Positions 34,782-44,767 of a DNA stretch of 51,610 bases are shown here, piece after piece. Under the pieces are notes generated by a model. The model had not been told where the DNA came from, did not search any database, and saw nothing but the letters and a program-made list of their open reading frames with translations. The DNA is from an uncultured Clostridia bacterium (lineage in GTDB: Bacteria > Bacillota > Clostridia > Oscillospirales > Ruminococcaceae): the NCBI GenBank assembly GCA_945923775.1, contig CAMELR010000019.1:1-51610 (forward strand), given 5' to 3'. The translations under genes were made by a program, and so were the position numbers. How positions within the stretch are numbered: position 1 is the stretch's first letter; each line of letters begins with the position of its first letter.

Positions 34782-35236
34782 AGCTTTTTCTCCCGGCTGA
34801 GCCAGTTTATAAGTCCCTCGCAGCCCTCGCATACGTCGCGGTAGGTGGTCTCGAACTCGCCGGTGTACCACGGGTCGGCGATGTCGCTCTCTGCCCTGCG
34901 GTCGGTGAAATCGAGCAGGCGGCGTATCTTCCCGGAATATTTCTCCCCGGCTATGCGGGTCATGTTGCGGATATTCGCGCCGTCCATGCCGACCAGCAGG
35001 TCGTATTCCTCCGCGTCGGAGCGGGTCATCTGCCGGGCGCGCTTAGCTGAGAAGTCTATCCCGAGCCTCCGCAGTATCGAGGCTGTGCCGTAATGTACGG
35101 GGTTTCCTATCTCCTCGGTGGAGGTCGCCGCGGTCACTCCGGTGATTCCGCGCTTTTTCAGCATGTCGAGAAATATGAATTCCGCCATCGGCGAACGGCA
35201 TATGTTGCCGTGGCAGGCGAATAGTATCTTGTACAT
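34778..35236 (-). CDS. Low-molecular-weight protein tyrosine phosphatase
   Basis: This 152-residue phosphatase starts at ATG 35236 (AAAGGA 9 nt upstream). The P-loop CHGNICRSP gives nucleophile Cys8 and Arg14; the general acid is in DPWYTG. The family dephosphorylates tyrosine (or arginine) residues of proteins in the cytoplasm. It is the first gene of the operon with ecfT, cdd and ecfA. Its promoter region holds the left 33-bp repeat of the AT-rich insert. Confidence 0.92.
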   Translation of the reverse strand: MYKILFACHGNICRSPMAEFIFLDMLKKRGITGVTAATSTEEIGNPVHYGTASILRRLGIDFSAKRARQMTRSDAEEYDLLVGMDGANIRNMTRIAGEKYSGKIRRLLDFTDRRAESDIADPWYTGEFETTYRDVCEGCEGLINWLSREKKL

Positions 35237-35407
35237 CTGTGTGGTTCCTTTCAGAAGGTTTTTTGTTGCGTTATTTTCCGCATTTTGCGTGCTGGCAGGT
35301 TCTACGGATTTCCGGTTAATTTCACAGGAACCCGGCAAATTGTGGAAAACTGCGGGCGCGTGCAGTAGTCAAATAATAGTAAAAAGTCAGGATTTGCAGA
35401 TGATTTT

Positions 35408-35440
35408 ATTATAGCACAGAATTGCATATTTGCATAGTAC
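35408..35440. repeat. Left 33-bp direct repeat bounding the AT-rich insert, with embedded promoter
   Basis: The repeat matches 38478-38510 at 30 of 33 positions: a shared 16-nt block (ATTATAGCACAGAATT), five variable positions and a shared 12-nt block (TTTGCATAGTAC). On the minus strand it contains TGC-TATAAT (35413-35408), an extended -10 that could serve the phosphatase operon about 170 nt downstream. The stretch 35237-35407 otherwise shows nothing recognisable. Confidence 0.75.
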
Positions 35441-35452
35441 CCAAATGAAAAC

Positions 35453-35471
35453 GCCCTGCAAAGCGCAGGGC
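35453..35471 (-). terminator. Terminator at the left edge of the insert
   Basis: GCCCTGC (35453-35459) pairs with GCAGGGC (35465-35471), and GTTTTC follows on the minus strand, downstream of the insert genes. Confidence 0.6.
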
Positions 35472-35487
35472 AAAATCTTATAGTGTG

Positions 35488-35622
35488 TTATCCCGTCACT
35501 CTAAACATCTCCTGCGTTTTCTCACCGCCGAGTTTGCCTATTTCCTTGCTGGCGTTCTCAATTTCTGCAATTCTGCCTAGCTCCTCCTGAACGTCATTAA
35601 AGCCCGATATGAGTATAAATAT
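35488..35622 (-). pseudogene. 3' coding remnant, unidentified
   Basis: A 44-codon open frame without a start codon ends in TAA at 35490-35488. The predicted peptide (FNDVQEELGRIAEIENASK, then EIGKLGGEKTQEMFRVTG) looks like a helical C-terminus, and in-frame stops precede it at 35623-35625. It may be the tail of a gene broken when the insert formed. I cannot name its family. Confidence 0.4.
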
Positions 35623-35653
35623 TCAAAGCTAGATACTATTATCTTCCTGAAAA

Positions 35654-36346
35654 TTACACATAAAATTCTTCGAACGTATCAAGGCACAGGCACGCTAGCC
35701 GCCCTTTCGGGTAGCACGCGCCGCAGTCTATGAAGATATTCCTGCCGTTCTTGTAGATTTCGGGCTTTCCCGAGAAATACGGCGTAGGAGTATGTCCCAT
35801 GACTGTAAATATGCTCTTGTCGTCAAAATACTGCTCCGATGGGTCGGGTCGGCAGGAAAGTAAGTCGTCGTCCGTGTATTCGCTTAATTTCTTTCCAGGC
35901 TTGTAATTTCCAAGCCCCGCGTGAACAAGCACAAAAGATTTATCTCCGACATCGACTGTTTCCAACAATGTGAATTCTTTCAGATAATCAATAACTTTTC
36001 CTCTCTGACGGGAGTCGAGTTTGCAAAAATCTGAAAGCGTTGTCTTTCCGGTGCCACTGATCCACATCTGAAGCGCCTGTGAAAGTTTGTCACCAAGCCC
36101 ACCGCCTTCCGCAAGTGCCTTATCTACTTTCGGAAGCAGTTCCAGAGCTATTAAGTCATGATTCCCCATAAGAGGGTACACATTTGGGCGGCTCATCATG
36201 TCAAGCAATACCTTCATAGGCGCTTCTCCACGATCCACTACATCGCCTATCACATAAAGGGCATCGCTTTCTTTAAAGTCAATTTTACGAAGAATTTCTG
36301 CATATTTATCGTACATTCCGTGAATATCGCTCATAACGTATGTCAC
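35654..36346 (-). CDS. PPP-type metallophosphoesterase (PrpE/ApaH-like)
   Basis: This 230-residue protein starts at GTG 36346 with AAGGAGG 9 nt upstream. All metal-binding motifs of the phosphoprotein phosphatase superfamily are visible: SDIHG (6-10), GDVVDRG (34-40), GNHD (61-64), VHAGLG and MGHTPT. Members hydrolyse phosphoserine/threonine, diadenosine tetraphosphate or RNA 5' caps. It is the last gene of the insert's operon, 21 nt after a second, related metallophosphoesterase. Base composition is lower in GC than the surrounding genes. Substrate is undetermined. Confidence 0.88.
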   Translation of the reverse strand: MTYVMSDIHGMYDKYAEILRKIDFKESDALYVIGDVVDRGEAPMKVLLDMMSRPNVYPLMGNHDLIALELLPKVDKALAEGGGLGDKLSQALQMWISGTGKTTLSDFCKLDSRQRGKVIDYLKEFTLLETVDVGDKSFVLVHAGLGNYKPGKKLSEYTDDDLLSCRPDPSEQYFDDKSIFTVMGHTPTPYFSGKPEIYKNGRNIFIDCGACYPKGRLACLCLDTFEEFYV

Positions 36347-36367
36347 AAGAAAATCCTCCTTCGTTTA

Positions 36368-37063
36368 TTATTTGTAAGGCTCAATCAGACGTTTTCCAGA
36401 GGCAGTAACCTGATAATATTTGTCATTTTCCGTATCAACCATAAGTACCGGAATAACTCCGCTCTCAATAACAGTTCCGTCTATGTAATAGTGAGATTCT
36501 CCATCAAAATAGATATCGTGAAATGACTTGTCGCCGGATATCACGGCAGTGCCGACATGACCTGCGACTACTTTCATATCAAGTCCCTCGATTTTGCCGG
36601 TTTCAGCGGGATATTTTGAGGTGAATATTTCTTCTGATGTTCCCCATTCCCACATATCACCCGCTTCTTCATCAATACCGGCGTGAACGAAAATCGTATT
36701 CCCCTCGACATGATATCGCGGAAGGGCAGAGAGCCAGCCTATGTACTTATCGTCATCGCTGTCGCTGTCATCTTCACACTCCTCTGCACGGGCATATACA
36801 GAATTGTTGTGTATGGTTGCCTCTCCGTTGAGCACCATTTCATCGTGATTTCCGAGCAGGGCGATGATCCTGTCTGTGCCGAATTGATTCTGAAGATCAA
36901 TAATTCTGTCAAGCACTTTCGCATTACCCCTGCCGCCGTGAACATAATCTCCCAAAAGGACAAGCTTTGCTCTGCCGTTGCTGATATCATCAAGAATGAG
37001 CGAGAGCGCATTTTCAAACTCGTCTATACACCCATGTATGTCTGCCATGCTGTAAATTTTCAC
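36368..37063 (-). CDS. Variant metallophosphoesterase
   Basis: This 231-residue protein starts at GTG 37063 (AGAGG 7 nt upstream); an ATG at 37111 lacks a ribosome site. It resembles its neighbour but with a variant second motif: ADIHG (7-11), GDYVHGG (38-44) where the family has GDxxDRG, GNHDEM (71-76) and FVHAGID. The Asp-to-His and Arg-to-Gly changes could alter phosphate binding or specificity. An acidic loop of about 14 residues (ECEDDSDSDDD) lies near residue 95. The two enzymes may act on different forms of one substrate or form a heteromer. Confidence 0.8.
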   Translation of the reverse strand: MKIYSMADIHGCIDEFENALSLILDDISNGRAKLVLLGDYVHGGRGNAKVLDRIIDLQNQFGTDRIIALLGNHDEMVLNGEATIHNNSVYARAEECEDDSDSDDDKYIGWLSALPRYHVEGNTIFVHAGIDEEAGDMWEWGTSEEIFTSKYPAETGKIEGLDMKVVAGHVGTAVISGDKSFHDIYFDGESHYYIDGTVIESGVIPVLMVDTENDKYYQVTASGKRLIEPYK

Positions 37064-37123
37064 TTCAAACCTCTTTCTTTGCAGCTTTCCAGGCGCTGAT
37101 ATCGTCTGCATTCTTTATAGCCT

Positions 37124-37618
37124 TTAGGTGATATTATCACAATGATTTTTCAGATATGGCATAACGGCTTCATGTCTTTTAACCCTCGGAATGCACCTGT
37201 CAGTACCATTTGCCTTCTGAAGAATAGGCTTTAATGTAGAAATATAGTGTGCCTCGGCTTCTTTTCTTGCTTTGTTTTTGACGATCCCTGTTTCAAGCAG
37301 AGAAACTGATATGCTGTTGTCCCCCAGCGTGGCGTCCAGACCGAAAAGCTCCGGAGAATGGCAAATATTACAGGCATGTACAACCAGACGCCGTACAGTT
37401 CTTATGCTCTCGCCTATGTACAGGGGCTTGCCGTTGAGGCTTATGCAGTACACCCCGAAGAGGTTATCTTCATAATGCTTGAGCATAAGGCCTTTTAATG
37501 TCGGGATATTCTCGCTTATCCAGGCCGAGCCTTCTTCGGACAGCGCCCAATCCTGCGCAGGTCCAAAGAGGTCTTTCAGATAACGCTGAAAAGCAGCATT
37601 GTTTGATTTTGTATTCAT
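37124..37618 (-). CDS. GIY-YIG domain protein (possible nuclease)
   Basis: This 164-residue protein starts at ATG 37618 (site AAAGGAG). A GIY-YIG fold is indicated by FGVYCIS (GVY 55-57), LYIGES (YIG 67-69), an arginine at 73 and a candidate metal-binding glutamate at 122 (EAEAHYISTLKP). The N-terminal 50 residues form helices of unknown role. GIY-YIG proteins include repair nucleases, homing endonucleases and restriction enzymes. The gene precedes two metallophosphoesterase genes in one AT-rich operon. A -10-like TATAAT lies at 37672-37667, with no good -35. Confidence 0.72.
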   Translation of the reverse strand: MNTKSNNAAFQRYLKDLFGPAQDWALSEEGSAWISENIPTLKGLMLKHYEDNLFGVYCISLNGKPLYIGESIRTVRRLVVHACNICHSPELFGLDATLGDNSISVSLLETGIVKNKARKEAEAHYISTLKPILQKANGTDRCIPRVKRHEAVMPYLKNHCDNIT

Positions 37619-37723
37619 GTTTGAATACTCCTTTGATAATGATTTCGGTTATTGTGCCGTTGAGTCCATTATACCTGAAATAGCCGCGAGCCGATAAACC
37701 TGGTAAGGTTTTGTTGAATCTAA

Positions 37724-38401
37724 CTATTTTGACTGTCTGTTTTTCATGTATTCTACACAACCCTTGATACTTAATTTATATAAAATGTTCTCATTATGGG
37801 CAGATATTTCTTCTCTTGAAACCTGCTCTGCCTCATATTGACTTTCACTTCTTTCAACGACTTTGAAAGCTTCGACTAGTCCCACATCAAGCAGCACTTT
37901 CAGCCCATTCACAATGCCGGACTTGGTGTAGTTTGCATTCAGAGTTTTTCCAAACTCATACAGCATGTCCAAACTAACAGTACGTCCCGGCAAATAATTA
38001 ACATAGTTATTTACCTTTAAAACACCTGTCATGTATTTTGCAAGCGGAGTATCCATAGTGTCTTTGGTAAGGCAAAACTTAAACTCATCGTCGCCGGAAA
38101 CAAGCATATTAAAAACTCTTTTGGCATTTGATGTGGAATTATCAAGGTTTACTGTATCACAAAGTGTATTAACATCTGTAAACAATGCAATATATGCTAT
38201 TTTTCTTTTATTCAAAGCGTTTATTCTTTCCTGACTAAGTTTGTTTTTTACAAGATGCCTCCAATTGTTTATGGCAGGAACTGATGCAGTACTGCCATGG
38301 GTTTCAACAGTGGTTTCATTCTGGATCGTTTCATTAGATCTGCTGTTCAAATATTTCAGTAACTCTTCGCAGTCATAGATATATGTATTTTTTTCACTCA
38401 T
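37724..38401 (-). CDS. Hypothetical protein, possible winged-helix regulator
   Basis: This 225-residue protein starts at ATG 38401 with GGAGG 6 nt upstream. The N-terminal half is polar and helix-rich with a Thr/Ser/Asn linker (residues about 20-45). The C-terminal part (TKSGIVNGLKVLLDVGLVE, then LYKLSIKGCVEYMKN) has the rhythm of a winged-helix DNA-binding domain. Codon use is strongly AT-biased: one sampled 60-nt row (38101-38160) has 19 G/C, while a row in galT (38701-38760) has 33. It could regulate the insert. No family is recognised. Confidence 0.65.
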   Translation of the reverse strand: MSEKNTYIYDCEELLKYLNSRSNETIQNETTVETHGSTASVPAINNWRHLVKNKLSQERINALNKRKIAYIALFTDVNTLCDTVNLDNSTSNAKRVFNMLVSGDDEFKFCLTKDTMDTPLAKYMTGVLKVNNYVNYLPGRTVSLDMLYEFGKTLNANYTKSGIVNGLKVLLDVGLVEAFKVVERSESQYEAEQVSREEISAHNENILYKLSIKGCVEYMKNRQSK

Positions 38402-38477
38402 AGTTTCCTCCACTTTAATAGGTAAGTTCAGTTTCACTTCGGCTGATGTATAATCAATAAACGCTTTACGTTTATTG

Positions 38478-38510
38478 ATTATAGCACAGAATTTTAAATT
38501 TGCATAGTAC
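38478..38510. repeat. Right 33-bp direct repeat bounding the AT-rich insert
   Basis: Same orientation as 35408-35440, 30 of 33 identical. On the minus strand it carries TGC-TATAAT (38483-38478), suited to driving the gene that starts at 38401. Confidence 0.75.
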
Positions 38511-38545
38511 AATAGCGTAAACAGGAACTTTTTTCAGAAACGATA

Positions 38546-38574
38546 TTGACTTGTGAGCCGATGTGGAATATAAT
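38546..38574 (+). promoter_or_regulatory. Promoter of galT
   Basis: TTGACT (38546-38551), a 17-nt spacer and TATAAT (38569-38574), about 40 nt before ATG 38621. Confidence 0.8.
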
Positions 38575-38620
38575 ATTATCAGGTGCTAAGTGCACATTAT
38601 TACAAAGTGAGGAATCAACA

Positions 38621-40111
38621 ATGATCTACGAAAGTATTCAGAAGCTCATTAAATATGCAGAAAGAAACGGACTCATAACCGCAGACGACGAGTATGTAGC
38701 GCGCAATCAGCTCATGGAAATACTCCAGCTCAGCGACTGGGAGGAAAACAACGCCGACGACAGGAGCGCGTCAGTGGAGGCTCTGCTGGAGCCGATCATT
38801 TCCTACGCCGTCGAAAAGGGACTGATCCAGGACACCGCAGTTTACAGAGATCTTTTCGATACAAGGATCATGGGAGTGTTCACGCCGTTCCCGCACGAGG
38901 TCAACGCGGAGTTCCAGCGCCGCATGGCGGTAAGCCCGAAGGAGGCTACCGACTGGTACTACGATTTCAGCAAGAAGCTGAACTACGTCCGCGCTGAGCG
39001 TATCGCCAGGGACATGAAGTGGACGTACGATTCCAAATACGGCGTGCTCGACATCACTATCAACCGCTCCAAGCCCGAGAAGGATCCCCGGGATATCGCC
39101 GCCGCCAAGACTCAGAAGGCTTCCAAGTACCCCAAGTGCCAGCTCTGCGCTGAGAATATGGGCTTCGCAGGCCATCTGACCCACCCGGCGCGCCAGAACC
39201 TCCGCCCCGTAAGGGTCGAGATGAACGGCTCTGAGTGGTTCCTCCAGTATTCCCCCTACGGATATTACAACGAACACTGCATAGTATTCAACAAGAACCA
39301 CGTCCCCATGGTGATCGACGACAGCGTTTTCGACAAGCTGTTTGATTTTATCGAGCAGTTCCCGCACTATATGCTGGGCTCCAACGCCGACCTTCCGATC
39401 GTCGGCGGTTCTATACTCACCCACGAGCACTTCCAGGGCGGACACTACACCTTCCCGATGGCGAGGGCTTCCGTTGAAAAGCCGTTCCTGCTGAGCAATC
39501 ACCCTGATGTCAGCGCTGGCATCGTCAAGTGGCCGATGTCCGTTATCAGGCTGTCGTCCTATAACCGTGCTTCCCTTTCCGCAGCGTGCGCAGAGGTGCT
39601 TAAAAAGTGGAGAGCCTACACCGACGAGCAGGCCGGTATATTCGCACAGACCGACGGAGTTCCCCACAACACGATAACTCCTATCGCGAGAATGAACGGC
39701 TCCCAGTATGAATGCGACCTCGTTCTCCGCAACAACATAACCTCCGAGGACCGCCCGCTCGGTATTTTTCACCCGGCTCCTGCGCTCCACCACATCAAGA
39801 AGGAGAACATCGGCCTCATCGAGGTAATGGGTCTGGCGGTGCTTCCCGCAAGACTTGCGACCGAGCTTTCCATACTCAGGGACGCTATGCTCTCCGGCGC
39901 GGATATCGCGGCTGACGAGCGTATCGCCTCCCACGCCGACTGGGCGAATGAAGTCCTCGCGGCGCACCCCGAATTCAACACTGACAACGCAATGGACATC
40001 ATTCACGCCGAGGTCGGAAAGGTATTCGGCCAGGTGCTTGAGGACGCTGGTGTGTTCAAGCGCACCGAAAGCGGCAAGGAAGCGTTCAGGCGCTTCGTTT
40101 CCACGCTCTGA
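38621..40111 (+). CDS. galT: UDP-glucose-hexose-1-phosphate uridylyltransferase (type 2)
   Basis: This 496-residue enzyme starts at ATG 38621 (GAGG 8 nt upstream). It belongs to the long Firmicutes GalT branch, as shown by YPKCQLCAENMGF, the substrate-binding GSNADLPIVGGSILTHEHF and the active-site HEHFQGGHYTF. It exchanges the UMP group between UDP-glucose and galactose 1-phosphate in the Leloir pathway. galK and galE are not adjacent. Its own promoter and terminator indicate a single-gene unit. Galactose released from galactomannan could be one source, matching the mannan genes further right. Confidence 0.93.
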   Translation: MIYESIQKLIKYAERNGLITADDEYVARNQLMEILQLSDWEENNADDRSASVEALLEPIISYAVEKGLIQDTAVYRDLFDTRIMGVFTPFPHEVNAEFQRRMAVSPKEATDWYYDFSKKLNYVRAERIARDMKWTYDSKYGVLDITINRSKPEKDPRDIAAAKTQKASKYPKCQLCAENMGFAGHLTHPARQNLRPVRVEMNGSEWFLQYSPYGYYNEHCIVFNKNHVPMVIDDSVFDKLFDFIEQFPHYMLGSNADLPIVGGSILTHEHFQGGHYTFPMARASVEKPFLLSNHPDVSAGIVKWPMSVIRLSSYNRASLSAACAEVLKKWRAYTDEQAGIFAQTDGVPHNTITPIARMNGSQYECDLVLRNNITSEDRPLGIFHPAPALHHIKKENIGLIEVMGLAVLPARLATELSILRDAMLSGADIAADERIASHADWANEVLAAHPEFNTDNAMDIIHAEVGKVFGQVLEDAGVFKRTESGKEAFRRFVSTL

Positions 40112-40124
40112 TAAATATTGCAGG

Positions 40125-40158
40125 ACTCCCCCCGGCGCCGGCTGAGGGGAGTTTTCTT
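40125..40158 (+). terminator. Terminator of galT
   Basis: ACTCCCC (40125-40131) pairs with GGGGAGT (40146-40152), with an inner CCGGCGCCGG palindrome and a TTTTCTT tail. Confidence 0.8.
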
Positions 40159-40161
40159 ATT

Positions 40162-40353
40162 TCAGCGCTTTTCCCCCGGCTCAGGCGGGAGAAATCCGTA
40201 CAGCTCCGCGTAGCTGTCGAGTTCCTCGCCGTCCTCGGGCATTGAGGGTATAAGCCCGGTGCAGTCCCCGGCGCTGCCGGAGTTCATAAGCGGGTCCTGA
40301 AGCTGCTGCGCCTGCTCCGGGTCGGTCTCGGGAGGATAGGGATAGTTTTCCAC
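40162..40353 (-). CDS. Small acidic proline-rich protein, unknown function
   Basis: The product has 63 residues, starting at GTG 40353 with AAAGGAAG 7-8 nt upstream. It is rich in Pro, Glu and Asp (YPYPPETDPEQAQQLQDP, MPEDGEELDSYAELYGF) with little predicted order. It lies convergent to galT and divergent from secA. No family is recognised; the good ribosome site and neighbour-like codon use support a gene, but confidence is moderate. Confidence 0.5.
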   Translation of the reverse strand: MENYPYPPETDPEQAQQLQDPLMNSGSAGDCTGLIPSMPEDGEELDSYAELYGFLPPEPGEKR

Positions 40354-40455
40354 ATTAACACTTCCTTTCGCTGATATTATCTGCTTTTCTGAACGAAAAA
40401 TTAACGGAAAATGCTGCAAAGGACATCTTCAGCATGTTTTCTTTAAAGTTTTCAG

Positions 40456-40484
40456 TTGACAAATCCGCAGGGATATTGTATAAT
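40456..40484 (+). promoter_or_regulatory. Promoter of secA
   Basis: TTGACA (40456-40461), a 17-nt spacer and TATAAT (40479-40484). The leader to ATG 40544 is about 52 nt. Confidence 0.88.
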
Positions 40485-40543
40485 ATAAGATGAGTTTTTA
40501 TATTCAGCAATGAACTTTTTTACAGAAGGGAATATACAATAAA

Positions 40544-43269
<2,726 letters not shown>

Positions 43270-43270
<1 letters not shown>

Positions 43271-43376
43271 AATTAAAGCGATAAGCGCCTATCTGCGTCG
43301 TCACGATGACATGGGCAGGCTTTAAGCCTAGCCCATGTCATCGTTCCTAGCATCTAGGCACTTCTCGCTTTAATTT
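43270..43376. repeat. 107-bp palindromic element at the secA 3' end
   Basis: Outer arms AAATTAAAGCGA (43270-43281) and its complement (43365-43376) pair perfectly. The inner hairpin 43303-43344 pairs ACGATGACATGGGC with its complement and has the palindromic centre AGGCTTTAAGCCT; a less matched middle lies between. It may end secA transcription despite lacking a T-tract, or be a small nonautonomous mobile element. Confidence 0.75.
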
Positions 43377-43397
43377 CGGGTGTCTGAATTTTGAAGC

Positions 43398-43456
43398 AAT
43401 TTAAGGCACCAGCTAATTTAAAAACAGGCGGAGCGCACCTTAAATTCGCGCTCTGC
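43398..43456. repeat. Nested palindromes upstream of the epimerase gene
   Basis: AATTTAAGG (43398-43406) and CCTTAAATT (43438-43446) are perfect inverted repeats; GCGGAGCGC (43428-43436) and GCGCTCTGC (43448-43456) form a second, alternative stem with one wobble. TTGACA at 43457-43462 follows, but no good -10 was found. Mutually exclusive folding suggests a regulatory leader or remnants of a repeat. Confidence 0.45.
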
Positions 43457-43516
43457 TTGACATAGTATAGGAATTTGATGGGTAGAACATTAAATCAAGA
43501 TAAGAGGTACAAGAGC

Positions 43517-44701
43517 ATGAAAAGAGAAGAATTTGTACAGGAACTGACCGGACACATAATCCCGTTCTGGAACAAGCTCCGCGATGATGAGAACGGCGGT
43601 TTCACCGGCTTCATGGACAGCGCGCTTAATGTCGACAAGAAGGGCGAAAAGGGCGTTATCCTGCACTCCCGCATTCTGTGGTTCTATTCCAACGCGTATA
43701 TGGAGCTGAAGGATCCCGCGCTGCTGGATATGGCTAAGCACGCGTATGAGTTCCTGACCGAAAAGTGCGTCGACAAGGAATACGGCGGCGTTTACTGGAG
43801 CATGAACTACGACGGCACCGTAAAGGACGATTTCAAGCACAGCTACTGCCAGGCATTCTTTATATATGCGCTTTCCAGCTACTACCGCGCAAGCGGCGAC
43901 AAAAACGCGCTGAAGCTCGCATACGAGATCATGGATCTTGTCGAGAAGTACGCTACAGATGACGTTGCTTACCTCGAAACGATGGCACGCGACTGGAAGA
44001 GCGAGCTCCAGAACGATGAGCTTTCCGAGAATGGTCTGATGGCTGACAAGACCATGAACACCACCCTCCACCTGATGGAAGCTTACACCGAGCTGTACCT
44101 CGCAGACCACAGCCCGAAGGTCCTCGACCGCCTCAAGTTCCAGCTTGACCTTACATACGACAAGATCTACGACAAGGAAGGCCACAAGCTGCTGGTATTC
44201 TTCGACAGAAACATGGACGTTATCGGCGATATCCACTCCTACGGCCACGACATCGAAGCTACCTGGCTCATCGACCGCGCATGCGAAGTTATCGGCGACC
44301 CGGCTATAACCGCGAAGTTCGCTGAGATGAACAAGGCTATCGTTAAGAACATCGCTGATATCGCATACGATAAGGCTTCCGGCTCCCTGCTCAACGAGCG
44401 CGACAAGGACAAGATCAACACCTGGCGTATCTGGTGGGTACAGGCAGAGACTGTTATCGGCTTCATGAACGCTTACCAGAAGCACTACGGCGGCAAGGAT
44501 TATTTCGAGATCTCCTCCAACGTGTGGAAGTTCATTCAGGAGCACATCATCGACAAGCGCCCGGGCGGCGAGTGGCATTCCCAGATAGACGACAACTGGA
44601 AGCCCGCTGATTTCAAGCCGATGGTAGATCCGTGGAAGTGCCCCTATCACAACGGCAGAATGTGCATGGAAATGATGCGCAGACTCGCAGAAAACGCTTA
44701 A
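43517..44701 (+). CDS. Cellobiose 2-epimerase (mannobiose 2-epimerase)
   Basis: This 394-residue enzyme starts at ATG 43517 (AGAGG upstream); an in-frame ATG 42 nt earlier lacks a site. It has the alpha/alpha-barrel of the N-acylglucosamine 2-epimerase family with blocks RILWFYSNAYM, GGVYWSMNYDG, SYGHDIEATWL and WWVQAET that carry the active-site histidines. Its sequence closely resembles Ruminococcus albus cellobiose 2-epimerase. It interconverts glucose and mannose at the reducing end of beta-1,4-disaccharides, turning mannobiose into mannosylglucose for the phosphorylase at 50630. It is cytoplasmic. Confidence 0.93.
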   Translation: MKREEFVQELTGHIIPFWNKLRDDENGGFTGFMDSALNVDKKGEKGVILHSRILWFYSNAYMELKDPALLDMAKHAYEFLTEKCVDKEYGGVYWSMNYDGTVKDDFKHSYCQAFFIYALSSYYRASGDKNALKLAYEIMDLVEKYATDDVAYLETMARDWKSELQNDELSENGLMADKTMNTTLHLMEAYTELYLADHSPKVLDRLKFQLDLTYDKIYDKEGHKLLVFFDRNMDVIGDIHSYGHDIEATWLIDRACEVIGDPAITAKFAEMNKAIVKNIADIAYDKASGSLLNERDKDKINTWRIWWVQAETVIGFMNAYQKHYGGKDYFEISSNVWKFIQEHIIDKRPGGEWHSQIDDNWKPADFKPMVDPWKCPYHNGRMCMEMMRRLAENA

Positions 44702-44721
44702 AATGCTGAGAGCGCAAACGG

Positions 44722-44757
44722 CTGACGAACTGACGACCTGACGAACTGATTACCTGA
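44722..44757. repeat. 8-bp tandem repeat after the epimerase stop
   Basis: Four consecutive 8-nt units (CTGACGAA, CTGACGAC, CTGACGAA, CTGATTAC) plus a partial CTGA begin 20 nt beyond the stop codon, in the gap before the adaptor lipoprotein gene. Confidence 0.75.
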
Positions 44758-44767
44758 GAGGTTCCCT

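Noticed and set aside
35441-38477. Insertion sequence or conjugative element
   Set aside because: No transposase, integrase or relaxase frame and no terminal inverted repeats; only direct repeats are seen.
43457-43462. TTGACA before the epimerase gene as a promoter
   Set aside because: No acceptable -10 box lies 16-18 nt downstream, so the true promoter is unresolved.
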